Assembly: GCA_022826705.1 (NCBI GenBank)
Contig: JAJDUJ010000014.1
Coordinates: 1 to 64,000, forward strand
Source of the DNA: Acidimicrobiia bacterium
Lineage (GTDB): Bacteria; Actinomycetota; Acidimicrobiia; Acidimicrobiales; Bin134
Reading direction: 5' to 3'
DNA: 64,000 nt
Positions 25,687-34,104 of the stretch are shown one piece after another. Under the pieces are notes generated by a model. The model was not told the DNA's origin, ran no database searches, and saw only the letters and a list, made by a program, of their open reading frames with translations. A program made the translations under genes and the position numbers. Every line of letters begins with the position of its first letter. Position 1 is the first letter of the stretch.

Positions 25687-26280
25687 GTGCCCGCAGATCG
25701 TCAACACCTACGCCGATCGCTATACCGGATGGCATCTGGTCAGGCGGGCTACTTCACTGCGGCTCAAGCCCTAGAAATCGGGTATTCGTACCAAGCGCAG
25801 AAATACCACGTCGACTATGGCAATTGGGAACGCGTCGACAGGGGGATCTACCGAATTCCAGAGTGGCCCATCGGACCACACGATGAACTTGTCCGATGGG
25901 TGCTGTGGTCGAAAGGACGAGCCATCGTGTCGCACGATTCGGCAGCCTCCGCGTACAGCTTGGGCGTGGCGAACCCGGCAAAGATCCACCTCACCGTCCC
26001 TCCCGACTTCACGATGAGAGATCCCCATATCGTGCTTTACCATCGGCACCTGCCTGATTCTGACACCTCGGTGCTTGACGGAGCAGCCATCACCAATGTG
26101 GAACGCACGGTTGTCGACATCATCGAGTCCCACGTGGATGAGGAATTCGTATTGGCCGTGGTCGATGACGCTATCGAATCGGGATCAGTGACAAGACGGC
26201 GTTTGATACGCAGACTGGAAGAGCTCAGCAAGCCATCCCGAATCCGGGGTGAGCGCCTACTTGAAGGTGCGAGCAAGTGA
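25687..26280 (+). CDS. abiEi: AbiEi-like antitoxin/transcriptional regulator (type IV toxin-antitoxin)
   Basis: The 197-residue protein has an N-terminal winged-helix region (GYFTAAQALEIGYSYQAQKY, residues 20-39, then WERVDRGIYRIPEWP) and a C-terminal AbiEi domain (AIVSHDSAASAYSLGVANP, VERTVVDIIE). AbiEi represses the operon and neutralises AbiEii without direct tight binding, hence the type IV class. It starts at GTG, and its stop overlaps the start of the nucleotidyltransferase gene (GTGA). The pair is placed between hsdR and hsdM, which may stabilise the restriction locus or give a second layer of abortive defence. Confidence 0.85.
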   Translation: MPADRQHLRRSLYRMASGQAGYFTAAQALEIGYSYQAQKYHVDYGNWERVDRGIYRIPEWPIGPHDELVRWVLWSKGRAIVSHDSAASAYSLGVANPAKIHLTVPPDFTMRDPHIVLYHRHLPDSDTSVLDGAAITNVERTVVDIIESHVDEEFVLAVVDDAIESGSVTRRRLIRRLEELSKPSRIRGERLLEGASK

Positions 26281-27176
26281 GGTACACAGAGCCTGAGTCG
26301 TTTCGTGCCGCACTAGAAGGGCGCCTGCGGAATGCCTCGAATGGACAGTCGGACCTCAGCCGGCGTCGAAAAGCAGTGGCATTCGATCGCGTCCTGACGC
26401 GACTCGCCACAGTCGAGGGTGGTCGCTGGGTTCTCAAAGGAGGTGCGGCGCTTGAGTTCCGTATGCCCGATCGCGCTCGCGCCACCCTAGACATTGATCT
26501 TGCAGACACGCATGCCGCCACGATCGCGGACGCGGTTGACGGCGTCATCGAGGCAATCAGCGAGGACCCGTTCGGCGATCACTTCAGCTTTCGTGTAACT
26601 CGTAGGCGGCGACTCTCTGACGACAGACACCGTGGCCCTGTCGAGCGACTCTCGGTAGAGGCACTGATAGGCGGTCGGATCTTTGAGAAATTCGTCGTAG
26701 ATGTCGTTGTGGCCTTGGGGAACATGCCACCTCCCGATGTGCTTGTGCTGGGGGAAGTTGTCGGCTTCGCGGGATTGCCAGGAGTCGAAGTCTTGGTGAT
26801 CGATCTTCGGACACACTGGGCGGAAAAGCTGAGTGCGTATTGCCGGAGATACGGAGACCGGCCGAACACTCGGGTAAAGGACTTGGTCGATTTAGTGCTC
26901 TTGATCGAACAGGGACTCGAACCCGACGACGAATTGCTGGCCGCAGTTGAGGCAACCTTCACATCGCGAGGTCAAGAAGTGCCGGGGGCCTTGGTTCCAT
27001 CGATGGCTGACGAGTGGGCCGAGCCGTTCCTGGAGCTTGCCGAGGAGTTGGGGCTGTCGACACCTACTTCGGCTGAAGCTCACAATCTGATCGAAGAGTA
27101 CTGGCAGGAGGTTCTCGAACATGGAAGACCAAGCGCTCCTGAAGACCTCGAAAGTTCTCAGAAAAGGAGAAGTTGA
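26277..27176 (+). CDS. abiEii: AbiEii-like nucleotidyltransferase toxin
   Basis: The 299-residue protein has the AbiEii/DUF1814 nucleotidyltransferase core. LKGGAALEF (Gly55-Gly56) is followed by the acidic pair Asp72-x-Asp74 in LDIDL, and the family motif HWAEKLSAYCRR...RVKDLVDLVLL lies near residues 180-207. Studied AbiEii/MenT-type toxins transfer nucleotides to tRNA and stop growth. All visible catalytic positions are present, so it is probably active. It is coupled to the antitoxin gene upstream and overlaps hsdM by one base downstream. Confidence 0.87.
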   Translation: MRYTEPESFRAALEGRLRNASNGQSDLSRRRKAVAFDRVLTRLATVEGGRWVLKGGAALEFRMPDRARATLDIDLADTHAATIADAVDGVIEAISEDPFGDHFSFRVTRRRRLSDDRHRGPVERLSVEALIGGRIFEKFVVDVVVALGNMPPPDVLVLGEVVGFAGLPGVEVLVIDLRTHWAEKLSAYCRRYGDRPNTRVKDLVDLVLLIEQGLEPDDELLAAVEATFTSRGQEVPGALVPSMADEWAEPFLELAEELGLSTPTSAEAHNLIEEYWQEVLEHGRPSAPEDLESSQKRRS

Positions 27177-28663
27177 TGGCAAGAAAGAAGCAGGCAGTGG
27201 AAACACCCCAGCTTCGCCTGCGGTCGGTAATCGATTCGGCAAGAAGGACCATGCGGAAAGATGCAGGCCTGAACGGGGACCTAGACCGGATCCCACAACT
27301 TGCATGGCTCCTGTTCCTAAAGGCTTTCGATGGACTTGAAGTGGAGCGGGAGATCGTAGACAGCGACTATCGCGCCGCGATCGAGGCACCCTACCGCTGG
27401 CGTGATTGGGCGGCTGACCCGATCGATGGAAAGACCGGCGATGACCTATTGGATTTCGTGAACAATGAGCTCTTCCCGTACCTGTGTGATCTGATCGGAG
27501 AGACCGACCGCGACCCACGAGATGTGGTCGCCACCATCTTCAAGGAGACACACAACCGGATGGTCTCCGGGTATCTCCTTCGGGACGTCGTCGACCAGGT
27601 CAATCGCATCGACTTCACGTCGTCGGAAGACGTGCACACGATGGCTCTGCTCTACGAGTCGATGCTCAGGGAAATGAGAGACGCAGCAGGGGACTCAGGG
27701 GAGTTCTACACGCCCAGGCCAGTTATCCGTTTCATGGTCCAGATGATCTATCCAGAGCTAGGCGAAACCATCCTCGACCCGGCGTGCGGCACTGGAGGAT
27801 TCTTAGTCGAAGCCCTTGAGCTTCTCGACCCAAAGGTCTCGACGGTTGCGGAACGAGCGGAACTGCGGGAGAACTTACGAGGCATCGAAAAAAAGCCGCT
27901 CCCATACTTGTTAGGGATGATGAACCTGCTCCTTCATGGGCTCGACCGTCCAAACCTTCAGCGTGGCAACGCCCTCGCCCAGCCGCTGAAGGAGATCAAA
28001 CGCTCAGAGAAAGTCGATGTCATCCTAACCAATCCGCCATTCGGTGGCGAGGAGGAAAAATCCATTTTGGCAAACTTCCCTGCGGGAACCCGAACCGCAG
28101 AGACGGCTTGGTTGTTTATGCAATTAGTCGAGCGTTTACTCGCCCCTGGAGGCCGATGTGCGATAGTCGTTCCAAACAGCGTGTTGTTCGCTGAAGGCAT
28201 AGGGGGGCGAATAAAGGAAGAGTTACTAGAGAGCTGCAATTTGCACACAGTCATTAGACTCGGTTCGGGGGTGTTCGCCCCCTACACTGACATTCCTTCG
28301 AATTTGCTGTTTTTTGAGAAGACTGGGCCAACAAAGGAAGTTTGGTTCTACGAAATCCCAGTTCCCGAAGACCGCAAGAAGTACTCCAAAACACGCCCAA
28401 TGCGGTACGAGGAATTCTCAGAATGCGCCAAGTGGTGGGGTGGTAGCCAGCGTTTGGATCGAACTGAGTCAGAGCAAGCATGGCGGGTTGATGCTTCGAA
28501 GATCGCTGGGTCGGGCTGGAACCTAGATCTCAAGAACCCAAACAAAGCAAATGAATTGGCGCATCGCTCGCCTGCTGACTTGATTACTGAATTGATTGAT
28601 ATTGAGCATGAGTTGTTGGCTTTGCTTGGCGAGTTGGAGACCGAATTTGGAGAGATCAAGTGA
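27176..28663 (+). CDS. hsdM: Type I restriction-modification methylase subunit HsdM
   Basis: The 495-residue protein starts at the ATG overlapping the abiEii stop (TGATG), with AAGGAG 7-8 nt upstream. An N-terminal HsdM helical domain (residues 10-140) precedes the N6-adenine methylase domain with the SAM motif DPACGTGGF near residue 200 and the catalytic NPPFGG near 285. It methylates adenine in the recognition site together with HsdS and forms the complete enzyme with HsdR. hsdS follows with a GTGA overlap. Confidence 0.95.
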   Translation: MARKKQAVETPQLRLRSVIDSARRTMRKDAGLNGDLDRIPQLAWLLFLKAFDGLEVEREIVDSDYRAAIEAPYRWRDWAADPIDGKTGDDLLDFVNNELFPYLCDLIGETDRDPRDVVATIFKETHNRMVSGYLLRDVVDQVNRIDFTSSEDVHTMALLYESMLREMRDAAGDSGEFYTPRPVIRFMVQMIYPELGETILDPACGTGGFLVEALELLDPKVSTVAERAELRENLRGIEKKPLPYLLGMMNLLLHGLDRPNLQRGNALAQPLKEIKRSEKVDVILTNPPFGGEEEKSILANFPAGTRTAETAWLFMQLVERLLAPGGRCAIVVPNSVLFAEGIGGRIKEELLESCNLHTVIRLGSGVFAPYTDIPSNLLFFEKTGPTKEVWFYEIPVPEDRKKYSKTRPMRYEEFSECAKWWGGSQRLDRTESEQAWRVDASKIAGSGWNLDLKNPNKANELAHRSPADLITELIDIEHELLALLGELETEFGEIK

Positions 28664-29808
28664 GGCGCGTCAGGGTCGGAGATATAATTGAGCTGCATCG
28701 TCGACAAGTTGATGTCGATCCGGCCGCCACCTATGAAGAAATTGGCGTGCGCTCTTTCGGCCACGGCATCTTTCACAAGGAACCCATCCGCGGCATTGAT
28801 CTTGGAAACAAGCGTGTATTCGAGATCCACCCAGGTGACCTTGTTCTTAGTAATGTCTTCGCGTGGGAAGGTGCTGTGGCACTGGCAGGCAAATCAGAAC
28901 GAGGTCGAATCGGCTCGCATCGGTTTATGACCTATAGGCCACGAGACAAGGAAGTTAGTAACGCGTATCTGCGGTACTTCTTCATTAGCGATATGGGAGT
29001 AGAACGGCTAGGAATTGCATCACCCGGATCGGCAGGTCGCAATCGCACTCTCGCAGTTAGCCGCTTTGAGGAAATTGAAGTTCCTCTACCAAGTATGGAC
29101 GAACAGCGCCGCATATCTTGCCACCTCGACCGCGTGTTTTCGATCACTCGACCTCTAAAAGATCAGGTGTCTGTACGCGACAAGGTTCCGGCGCGTGCCC
29201 TCTTACCAAGTCTTGTCGATACGGTCATTGAGAGCACAACTCCCAGAAGGGTGGAGGCCGGATCGTTCTACAGCGTTGTATCGGACGTAGTTCATCCAGG
29301 GGATCCCTACGGGGACGCCGAGTGCTTTGTGGGATTGCAGCACATCGAATCTCACACTGGTAGACGTATCGGGTCCCTCCCACTTGGCGATGAGACAGGC
29401 CGCAAGTTCCGTTTTCGTCCCGGCGATGTGACCTTCGGATATCTAGCTCCCTACTTGAACAAGGTCTGGGTAGCTGACTGTGTCGGCCTCTGCTCTGTTG
29501 ATCAGTACGTGCTTCGGCCCTCCGAAGGAGTTGATGCTGAACTCTTGGCGTATGTCCTTCGAAGTGCCTCAACGCTCGCTCAATCAGAGGGGTTGACCCA
29601 CAATCTTGTGCTCCCTCGGCTCCGAAGCAAGCTCCTTGCGGGCATTCTGGTGGCCGACCCCAGGTCGTTGGGGGAAGAGACGAAAGAGCGCCTCAACAGA
29701 GTTACTGAACGAGTCTTGAGGCTGTCGGATCTAGAGAAGCGGCGCACCGATCTTTGTTCCTCTGTAATGCCATCTGCACTCAATCGAGCGTTCGCCGGGT
29801 TGGAGTGA
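28660..29808 (+). CDS. hsdS: Type I restriction-modification specificity subunit HsdS
   Basis: The 382-residue protein has two target-recognition halves. The first (about 1-165) shows the usual pattern VFEIHPGDLVLSN and ends in a conserved helix (MDEQRRISCHLDRV). The second (about 190-382) shows KFRFRPGDVTFGYLAPY. These set the bipartite target sequence. GTG overlaps the hsdM stop. Its last 29 bp overlap the end of radC on the other strand. No recombination repeat or phase-variable tract is visible in the gene. Confidence 0.93.
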   Translation: MRRVRVGDIIELHRRQVDVDPAATYEEIGVRSFGHGIFHKEPIRGIDLGNKRVFEIHPGDLVLSNVFAWEGAVALAGKSERGRIGSHRFMTYRPRDKEVSNAYLRYFFISDMGVERLGIASPGSAGRNRTLAVSRFEEIEVPLPSMDEQRRISCHLDRVFSITRPLKDQVSVRDKVPARALLPSLVDTVIESTTPRRVEAGSFYSVVSDVVHPGDPYGDAECFVGLQHIESHTGRRIGSLPLGDETGRKFRFRPGDVTFGYLAPYLNKVWVADCVGLCSVDQYVLRPSEGVDAELLAYVLRSASTLAQSEGLTHNLVLPRLRSKLLAGILVADPRSLGEETKERLNRVTERVLRLSDLEKRRTDLCSSVMPSALNRAFAGLE

Positions 29809-30520
29809 TAGCTACTTCGGCCCACCGGTCTCCGGCAATCACAACGTGCCCGAGAAATCGCAAACCGACTGTCTTGGCTGCGGTGGCTACAGCGTTGGTT
29901 ACGGCGACATCGGCAGCGCTCGGTTGGGTGTCTCCGGAGGGATGATTGTGTGCCAGCGCGAAGGAGGTGCCGTCACGGCGAAGCACGGCATTCAGCACCT
30001 CACGAACGTCTATGAGCGCACGCGACGATGTCCCTTGGGAAAGCCGCACTTCATGGAGGAGGCGATTTCGGCGGTCACATACAAACACAATCACTCGCTC
30101 ACGGCGAAGGCCATAGAGAAGTGATTGTGCGCGTGCTGCCACCTCCGATGCACGGGATAGCACGACTTCATTCGTATGGTCACGTAGAAGACGCCGTCCG
30201 AGTTCAAAACAAGCGGCCACTGCGGTGGCCTTGGCCGCCCCTACACCAGGGACACGCGCCAATTCTTCCGCCCCGGCTCTGCTCAGCCGTTGGAGGCTGC
30301 CGAAGTCGGCCAGCAGGCTGGTTGCCAGATCGCAGGCACTCGCACCGTTGGTACCGCTGCGAAGCAAAAGCGCAAGCAACTCGGAGTCGCTGAGCGCCTC
30401 ACGCCCTTCAGCTATCAGGCGCTCACGAGGCCGAGCGCTGGCGGGCAGAGCAGCAAGCGGTCTACCCATCGACTTGCCCATTGCCTGCTTGAGTTCGATT
30501 AGCCATTCGTTTCGGCTCAT
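29780..30520 (-). CDS. radC: RadC family JAB/MPN-domain protein
   Basis: The protein has 246 residues from the ATG; a GTG four codons upstream is possible. A helix-hairpin-helix region (LARVPGVGAAKATAVAA) is followed by a C-terminal MPN/JAB1 metalloprotease-like domain with the zinc motif AHNHPSGD...D. The name RadC is historical; a repair role in E. coli was refuted, and the family is common in mobile and defence regions. It is convergent with hsdS and starts 162 bp beyond the end of the Kiwa-like operon, which is on the same strand. Confidence 0.92.
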   Translation of the reverse strand: MSRNEWLIELKQAMGKSMGRPLAALPASARPRERLIAEGREALSDSELLALLLRSGTNGASACDLATSLLADFGSLQRLSRAGAEELARVPGVGAAKATAVAACFELGRRLLRDHTNEVVLSRASEVAARAQSLLYGLRRERVIVFVCDRRNRLLHEVRLSQGTSSRALIDVREVLNAVLRRDGTSFALAHNHPSGDTQPSAADVAVTNAVATAAKTVGLRFLGHVVIAGDRWAEVAITPTRRTLD

Positions 30521-30681
30521 GGGGGACGGCACTAGAAGACATGATGTGGAATCTATCGCTGCACAGTGACATCAAGTCCCACTGAGATTTAGCCGACTGC
30601 GGCCTTGCGTTGAGACTCGAAAGTTTCACCAGTTAGCGGACCATTATATAAGTCTTCGTTGAGTAGGTGAAGGAAGCTGAA

Positions 30682-31506
30682 TCAGTCAACCGGGTCAAAT
30701 ACCAGTTCTCCATCTACGATCAGTGTGTTTGCATCAAGCCCTATCATACTGGCGTATTCGGCCACTTCTTCGAGTGAGACTTCTTCAAGATGCCCCCGGT
30801 TTTGAATGTCTCGAAGGCGTCTCCATGTTCGGGAGTCTCTCAAGGCAACTTCCCGCAGACTGTCAATGCTCGTTTGCCCCATGGGAAGGTAGCCAGTTAT
30901 ACCGTTGATCCAAGTAGAAATGCGCTGTTCGACAAGCCCGATTTCTCGAAAGAGAATCTCAAATGATCGCTGTTTGAGGACTACTGCCCAGTTTGGCCCG
31001 AGTACAAAGTCGAAATCGGGAGAGAAGGCAAACACCGGACCCTCGATAACATCTAGACGTTCTTGGCCGAAGGTAAGGAGTTTTCCCCCCTTGTGATTCA
31101 TTCGAGGATCAGTGCGCCGCACAAAGAGAATGCGATTCGAATTGTTTCCAATTGCGACAGCATAGAGTTTGATTGTCAGATCAAGCTCAGCCGGAGTTAT
31201 CTGTGGAATCGAGCCGAGGCTGTTGGCAAGGCTGCGAAATGCGCTAAGTTCGGTCAGGGTGTCGTCGTCAATAATGAAGTATTGATCCGGCTCTAGTTCT
31301 GACATTGCTGTGTAAGGAACGGATGTTCTGTTGGCAATGGAGTCTCGCGCTGCTTGACAGTGATTCCTCAAGCTGTCATCGGCGTCATTGCTGAGTGTAA
31401 GATGGAATGCTTTGATCTCGTCGTTAATCAGACGCCCAACTGTCAGAGTAAGGGCCTCTGATAGCCGAGAGTTGATTTCTTCCAGTATCTCATTGGGGGA
31501 AGTCAC
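30682..31506 (-). CDS. kwaB: KwaB-like protein (DUF4868), probable Kiwa anti-phage effector
   Basis: The 274-residue soluble protein starts at GTG with AGGAG upstream. The middle and C-terminal part shows the pattern I associate with DUF4868/KwaB: a strand with ILFVRRTDPR, then GPVFAFSPDFDFVL, WAVVLKQRSFEILF and a helical tail. In Kiwa, KwaB binds DNA and blocks late phage transcription and replication after KwaA senses infection at the membrane. It sits 8 bp downstream of a four-helix membrane protein of KwaA size, the diagnostic pairing. Family assignment is from memory of the motif pattern and has not been checked by a profile search. Confidence 0.62.
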   Translation of the reverse strand: MTSPNEILEEINSRLSEALTLTVGRLINDEIKAFHLTLSNDADDSLRNHCQAARDSIANRTSVPYTAMSELEPDQYFIIDDDTLTELSAFRSLANSLGSIPQITPAELDLTIKLYAVAIGNNSNRILFVRRTDPRMNHKGGKLLTFGQERLDVIEGPVFAFSPDFDFVLGPNWAVVLKQRSFEILFREIGLVEQRISTWINGITGYLPMGQTSIDSLREVALRDSRTWRRLRDIQNRGHLEEVSLEEVAEYASMIGLDANTLIVDGELVFDPVD

Positions 31507-31514
31507 ACAATCTC

Positions 31515-32042
31515 CTACTTGTGGCGCTCTACGAGAATGCTAGAGCTAATCCGAACGCAGCGGCGTCTACTTTCCCAGCTGCTAGTGTCGCTCTTGGCGA
31601 CGAGGTAGTATGTTACACCACCGCATCTCGCACTGTAGATTCGATAGCCCAGCAAGTATAGGAGCGGGTTGACTAGGACCTGCCCTGTACTGACGTGGAT
31701 GTGCATTATCAAGGCCAAGACTATCGCGCTGATGGCGATTTCTTCGGTAGACCGACTTGTATCGATAAAAATCGGCAAGAGGTATGCGCCGATGTGGCCG
31801 AGGACCTCACCTCCAAGGTCTTCAATGCTCTCGAACTCAAATGGATCTGCGCTGCTGCTACGCACGAATATTATTCCATAAAGAAGGACGATGACTCCTA
31901 TCACGGCAGGAATGAAAAATATGCACACCAGGTCGCTGCCGCGGGAACGGAAAGTCAACAAGCCGAGCGCAGGGACAAAGGCTGCGAGGCCAAGTTCCCA
32001 TCTGGCCAGAAGACTGCCGCGCTGCGGTGGTCGGTTGGACAC
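31515..32042 (-). CDS. kwaA: KwaA-like four-helix membrane protein, probable Kiwa sensor
   Basis: The 175-residue protein has about four transmembrane segments (near residues 15-30, 36-60, 80-95 and 104-140) and a polar C-terminal tail. It starts at GTG with no clear ribosome site. Size, topology and position directly before the DUF4868-like gene match KwaA, the membrane sensor of the Kiwa system. KwaA varies strongly in sequence, so the assignment depends mainly on synteny. If Kiwa is wrong, the pair is an unrecognised membrane-soluble two-gene defence module. Confidence 0.55.
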   Translation of the reverse strand: MSNRPPQRGSLLARWELGLAAFVPALGLLTFRSRGSDLVCIFFIPAVIGVIVLLYGIIFVRSSSADPFEFESIEDLGGEVLGHIGAYLLPIFIDTSRSTEEIAISAIVLALIMHIHVSTGQVLVNPLLYLLGYRIYSARCGGVTYYLVAKSDTSSWESRRRCVRISSSILVERHK

Positions 32043-32404
32043 ATCAACTACTTTATGACGGAGTTGCGACAGTTGGCGCTTGAACAGCTTCTACCGGGCC
32101 GATGTCGTACCCCCGGTGGTGCTCCGGTGGTCGCCCTTCGGCCCGAAAGAGGGTCATTTGGGTATGGCTGGGGTCCAGTGCGTAGCTGATCGGACGGTCG
32201 AAGTAGCCCAATGCAGAGACTACAGACACCCTGTGGACAGACTCGGGCAGCAAATGAGTCCCTTTGAATCGCTCTGGTATGGCCGGATGGTCTGGTCTGC
32301 ACCTGTTCTCGGACTGGCGTTTCGCCTTGCTACTTAGGCGCGAGGTGTGTCTGTGCGGCATCTCCGGATTGCTAACTGAGACCTCGAGCAGAGCAGCACC
32401 TCTT
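32043..32404. other. 362-bp intergenic stretch with at most a doubtful small ORF
   Basis: No recognisable gene is present. A minus-strand frame at 32053-32361 (102 codons, ATG) has partly natural composition (DRPISYALDPSHTQMTLFRA) and could be a small or decayed gene, but it has no family and no clear ribosome site. It may carry the Kiwa-like operon promoter and the end of the 518-residue gene transcript. Confidence 0.35.
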
Positions 32405-33961
32405 CTATCCGAGGAGGTGATAGCAGAAAGCCAGCGGTGTGATCTTTGCCCGCCGTGTGCGCAATTCGTCTAGTGGCTCATCGAGAGATTCAGAGCTGAT
32501 GCCTGCAAGACGGGGAGCGATCGACGCGATCCTCTCGAATCCGCGGACTGAGGCCTCAAGCGAAATGGCATAGGTAGGTGCTGTCAGCGTGGGGAAGATG
32601 TCTCGACGGATGTGCCAGTTGGAGATCGGCGTAGCGTGGACGAACTGCGATAGGACGTTGTACATGGCTGGGGCAGAATGGACCCCAGAGGGATTCGGAT
32701 AGGCAACTTTTAACATCTCCGGCAGTGCAGGGAGAGATGGGCTCTCCGGCTCGGGGTTGGGGATTGCACCTGCGGCACCAATGAGTTCGTCGATGAGATA
32801 TTGCGGCACGCCGTCGGATTGAAGGCTATTTGAGATCTTGTTTCGGTGAAGCCTGCCGTCGTTAGCTAGCGCCTCTAGGGCATCACCTGGTGAGGCTGTC
32901 TGGGCGTAGTGCCAGAGCCACATCCATCTTGCACCGTCCTCGAGCAACATGCGTGCGGGAATAGGCATGACTGCCTTGCCAAGATCTCCTTCTAGTGCTG
33001 CACGAATAATCACCAGGTTTGACACTGAGAGCCTGAAACTCTGCCGAGGGATCCATCCGTCTGGGCTGCTGTGCCATGCTGAGTCGGAGCCTACGACCTC
33101 TACGAGGTCGTAGGCTGCCTCTAGGAACTCCAGGCCCAGCTCAGTCAGATCGGGGGTGGCTCGGAACATCTTTAGGGCGGATGCTGTGACTTGTAATGGC
33201 GGAGTCTCCTTGGAATACGCCGGTCGACCCGGACGACTCCCCACCGCCGCGGCCGATCGCAAAGGAAGGCCGTGTAACCCAGAAGCAGCCGCGGCAACGG
33301 TGTTGAATTGCGTCGCTGCATCGCCTAGCTGGGTTTCGTCCTGCACGACGGCGTGCAACACAGCCGTCGCGCCAGCGGCTGCCAGGTGAATGACAATTGA
33401 GGCGAGGCGATCTGGTAGCTGCAGATCAGGTTGATCCGCGAGTACCGCCGCGCCCACATAGTTGCCGTGAGCCAGCACAGAAAGGATCCGATACGCCGAC
33501 AACAGCCCATCGAACTGCAGCGGTACGAGAACTGCATTGTCCAACCCGAATCCGATACGCCGCACTGCATCGTAGGGTTCATTGGGAATAGCGGGGCCTT
33601 CCGGTACATCTAGAACTGAGCCGGGCGGCAGGATCCACTTGAGCCACACGTCATCGTCGAGCTCTTCCGCTGTTCGCGACAGACTGTGGAACTCGAGGGC
33701 GGCCCATTGGTCGAGATGATCGGTTCCAACACCCGTAGCAATTGCCCAGTCCCAGTACGCGGCTTGCTCGATCAGGCCACGAGCCAGAGTCGCCGCCAAT
33801 GCTCCACCCCCCTGGTCTCGGACCAGGGAATTTACAGTTCCAAGGCGGTACCAGGCCGAGTCAGCAATCCCCTGTAACTGCAAGTCGGAGATGCCGTCGA
33901 CGACCGGGTTTAGGACCTCGACCAGAACTTCAGACTCGCGTACAAGCGTCTCGACATTCAT
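32405..33961 (-). CDS. Uncharacterised 518-residue protein with an internal tandem duplication
   Basis: No family is recognised. The ATG at 33961 is chosen over an in-frame TTG 12 bp upstream. Two similar halves are visible: ARGLIEQAAYW at 60-70 and YRILSVLAHGN at 157-167 in the first, ARMLLEDGARW at 336-346 and YNVLSQFVHAT at 434-444 in the second, with 97 and 98 residues between the paired motifs. Both halves are predicted largely helical. The pattern of an Arg-Glu-aromatic helix and a later Ser-x-x-x-His helix recalls DUF5677 or HEPN-like domains, which is a guess. It is the third gene of an operon with a ParB-like protein and a D12 methylase. Confidence 0.7.
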   Translation of the reverse strand: MNVETLVRESEVLVEVLNPVVDGISDLQLQGIADSAWYRLGTVNSLVRDQGGGALAATLARGLIEQAAYWDWAIATGVGTDHLDQWAALEFHSLSRTAEELDDDVWLKWILPPGSVLDVPEGPAIPNEPYDAVRRIGFGLDNAVLVPLQFDGLLSAYRILSVLAHGNYVGAAVLADQPDLQLPDRLASIVIHLAAAGATAVLHAVVQDETQLGDAATQFNTVAAAASGLHGLPLRSAAAVGSRPGRPAYSKETPPLQVTASALKMFRATPDLTELGLEFLEAAYDLVEVVGSDSAWHSSPDGWIPRQSFRLSVSNLVIIRAALEGDLGKAVMPIPARMLLEDGARWMWLWHYAQTASPGDALEALANDGRLHRNKISNSLQSDGVPQYLIDELIGAAGAIPNPEPESPSLPALPEMLKVAYPNPSGVHSAPAMYNVLSQFVHATPISNWHIRRDIFPTLTAPTYAISLEASVRGFERIASIAPRLAGISSESLDEPLDELRTRRAKITPLAFCYHLLG

Positions 33962-34019
33962 CCAATTGCCCAATCATCAAATCCCATAGGAACTTGCACC
34001 ATGACAGGCAGTGGCGAAA

Positions 34020-34044
34020 CTCAGGACACCTGTGCCGTCCTGAG
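34020..34044. terminator. 8-bp stem hairpin between the adenine methylase and the 518-residue gene
   Basis: CTCAGGAC and GTCCTGAG form a perfect 8-bp stem with a 9-nt loop, in the 143-bp gap between the two minus-strand genes. There is no strong T-run, so it could be an attenuator, RNA-processing site or protein-binding dyad rather than a full terminator. Confidence 0.4.
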
Positions 34045-34104
34045 AACTAGGGCGATTCATCGAGGAACTCTGATTTTGGAGCGTTGCTTCAGCGTGAATG
34101 GGGT

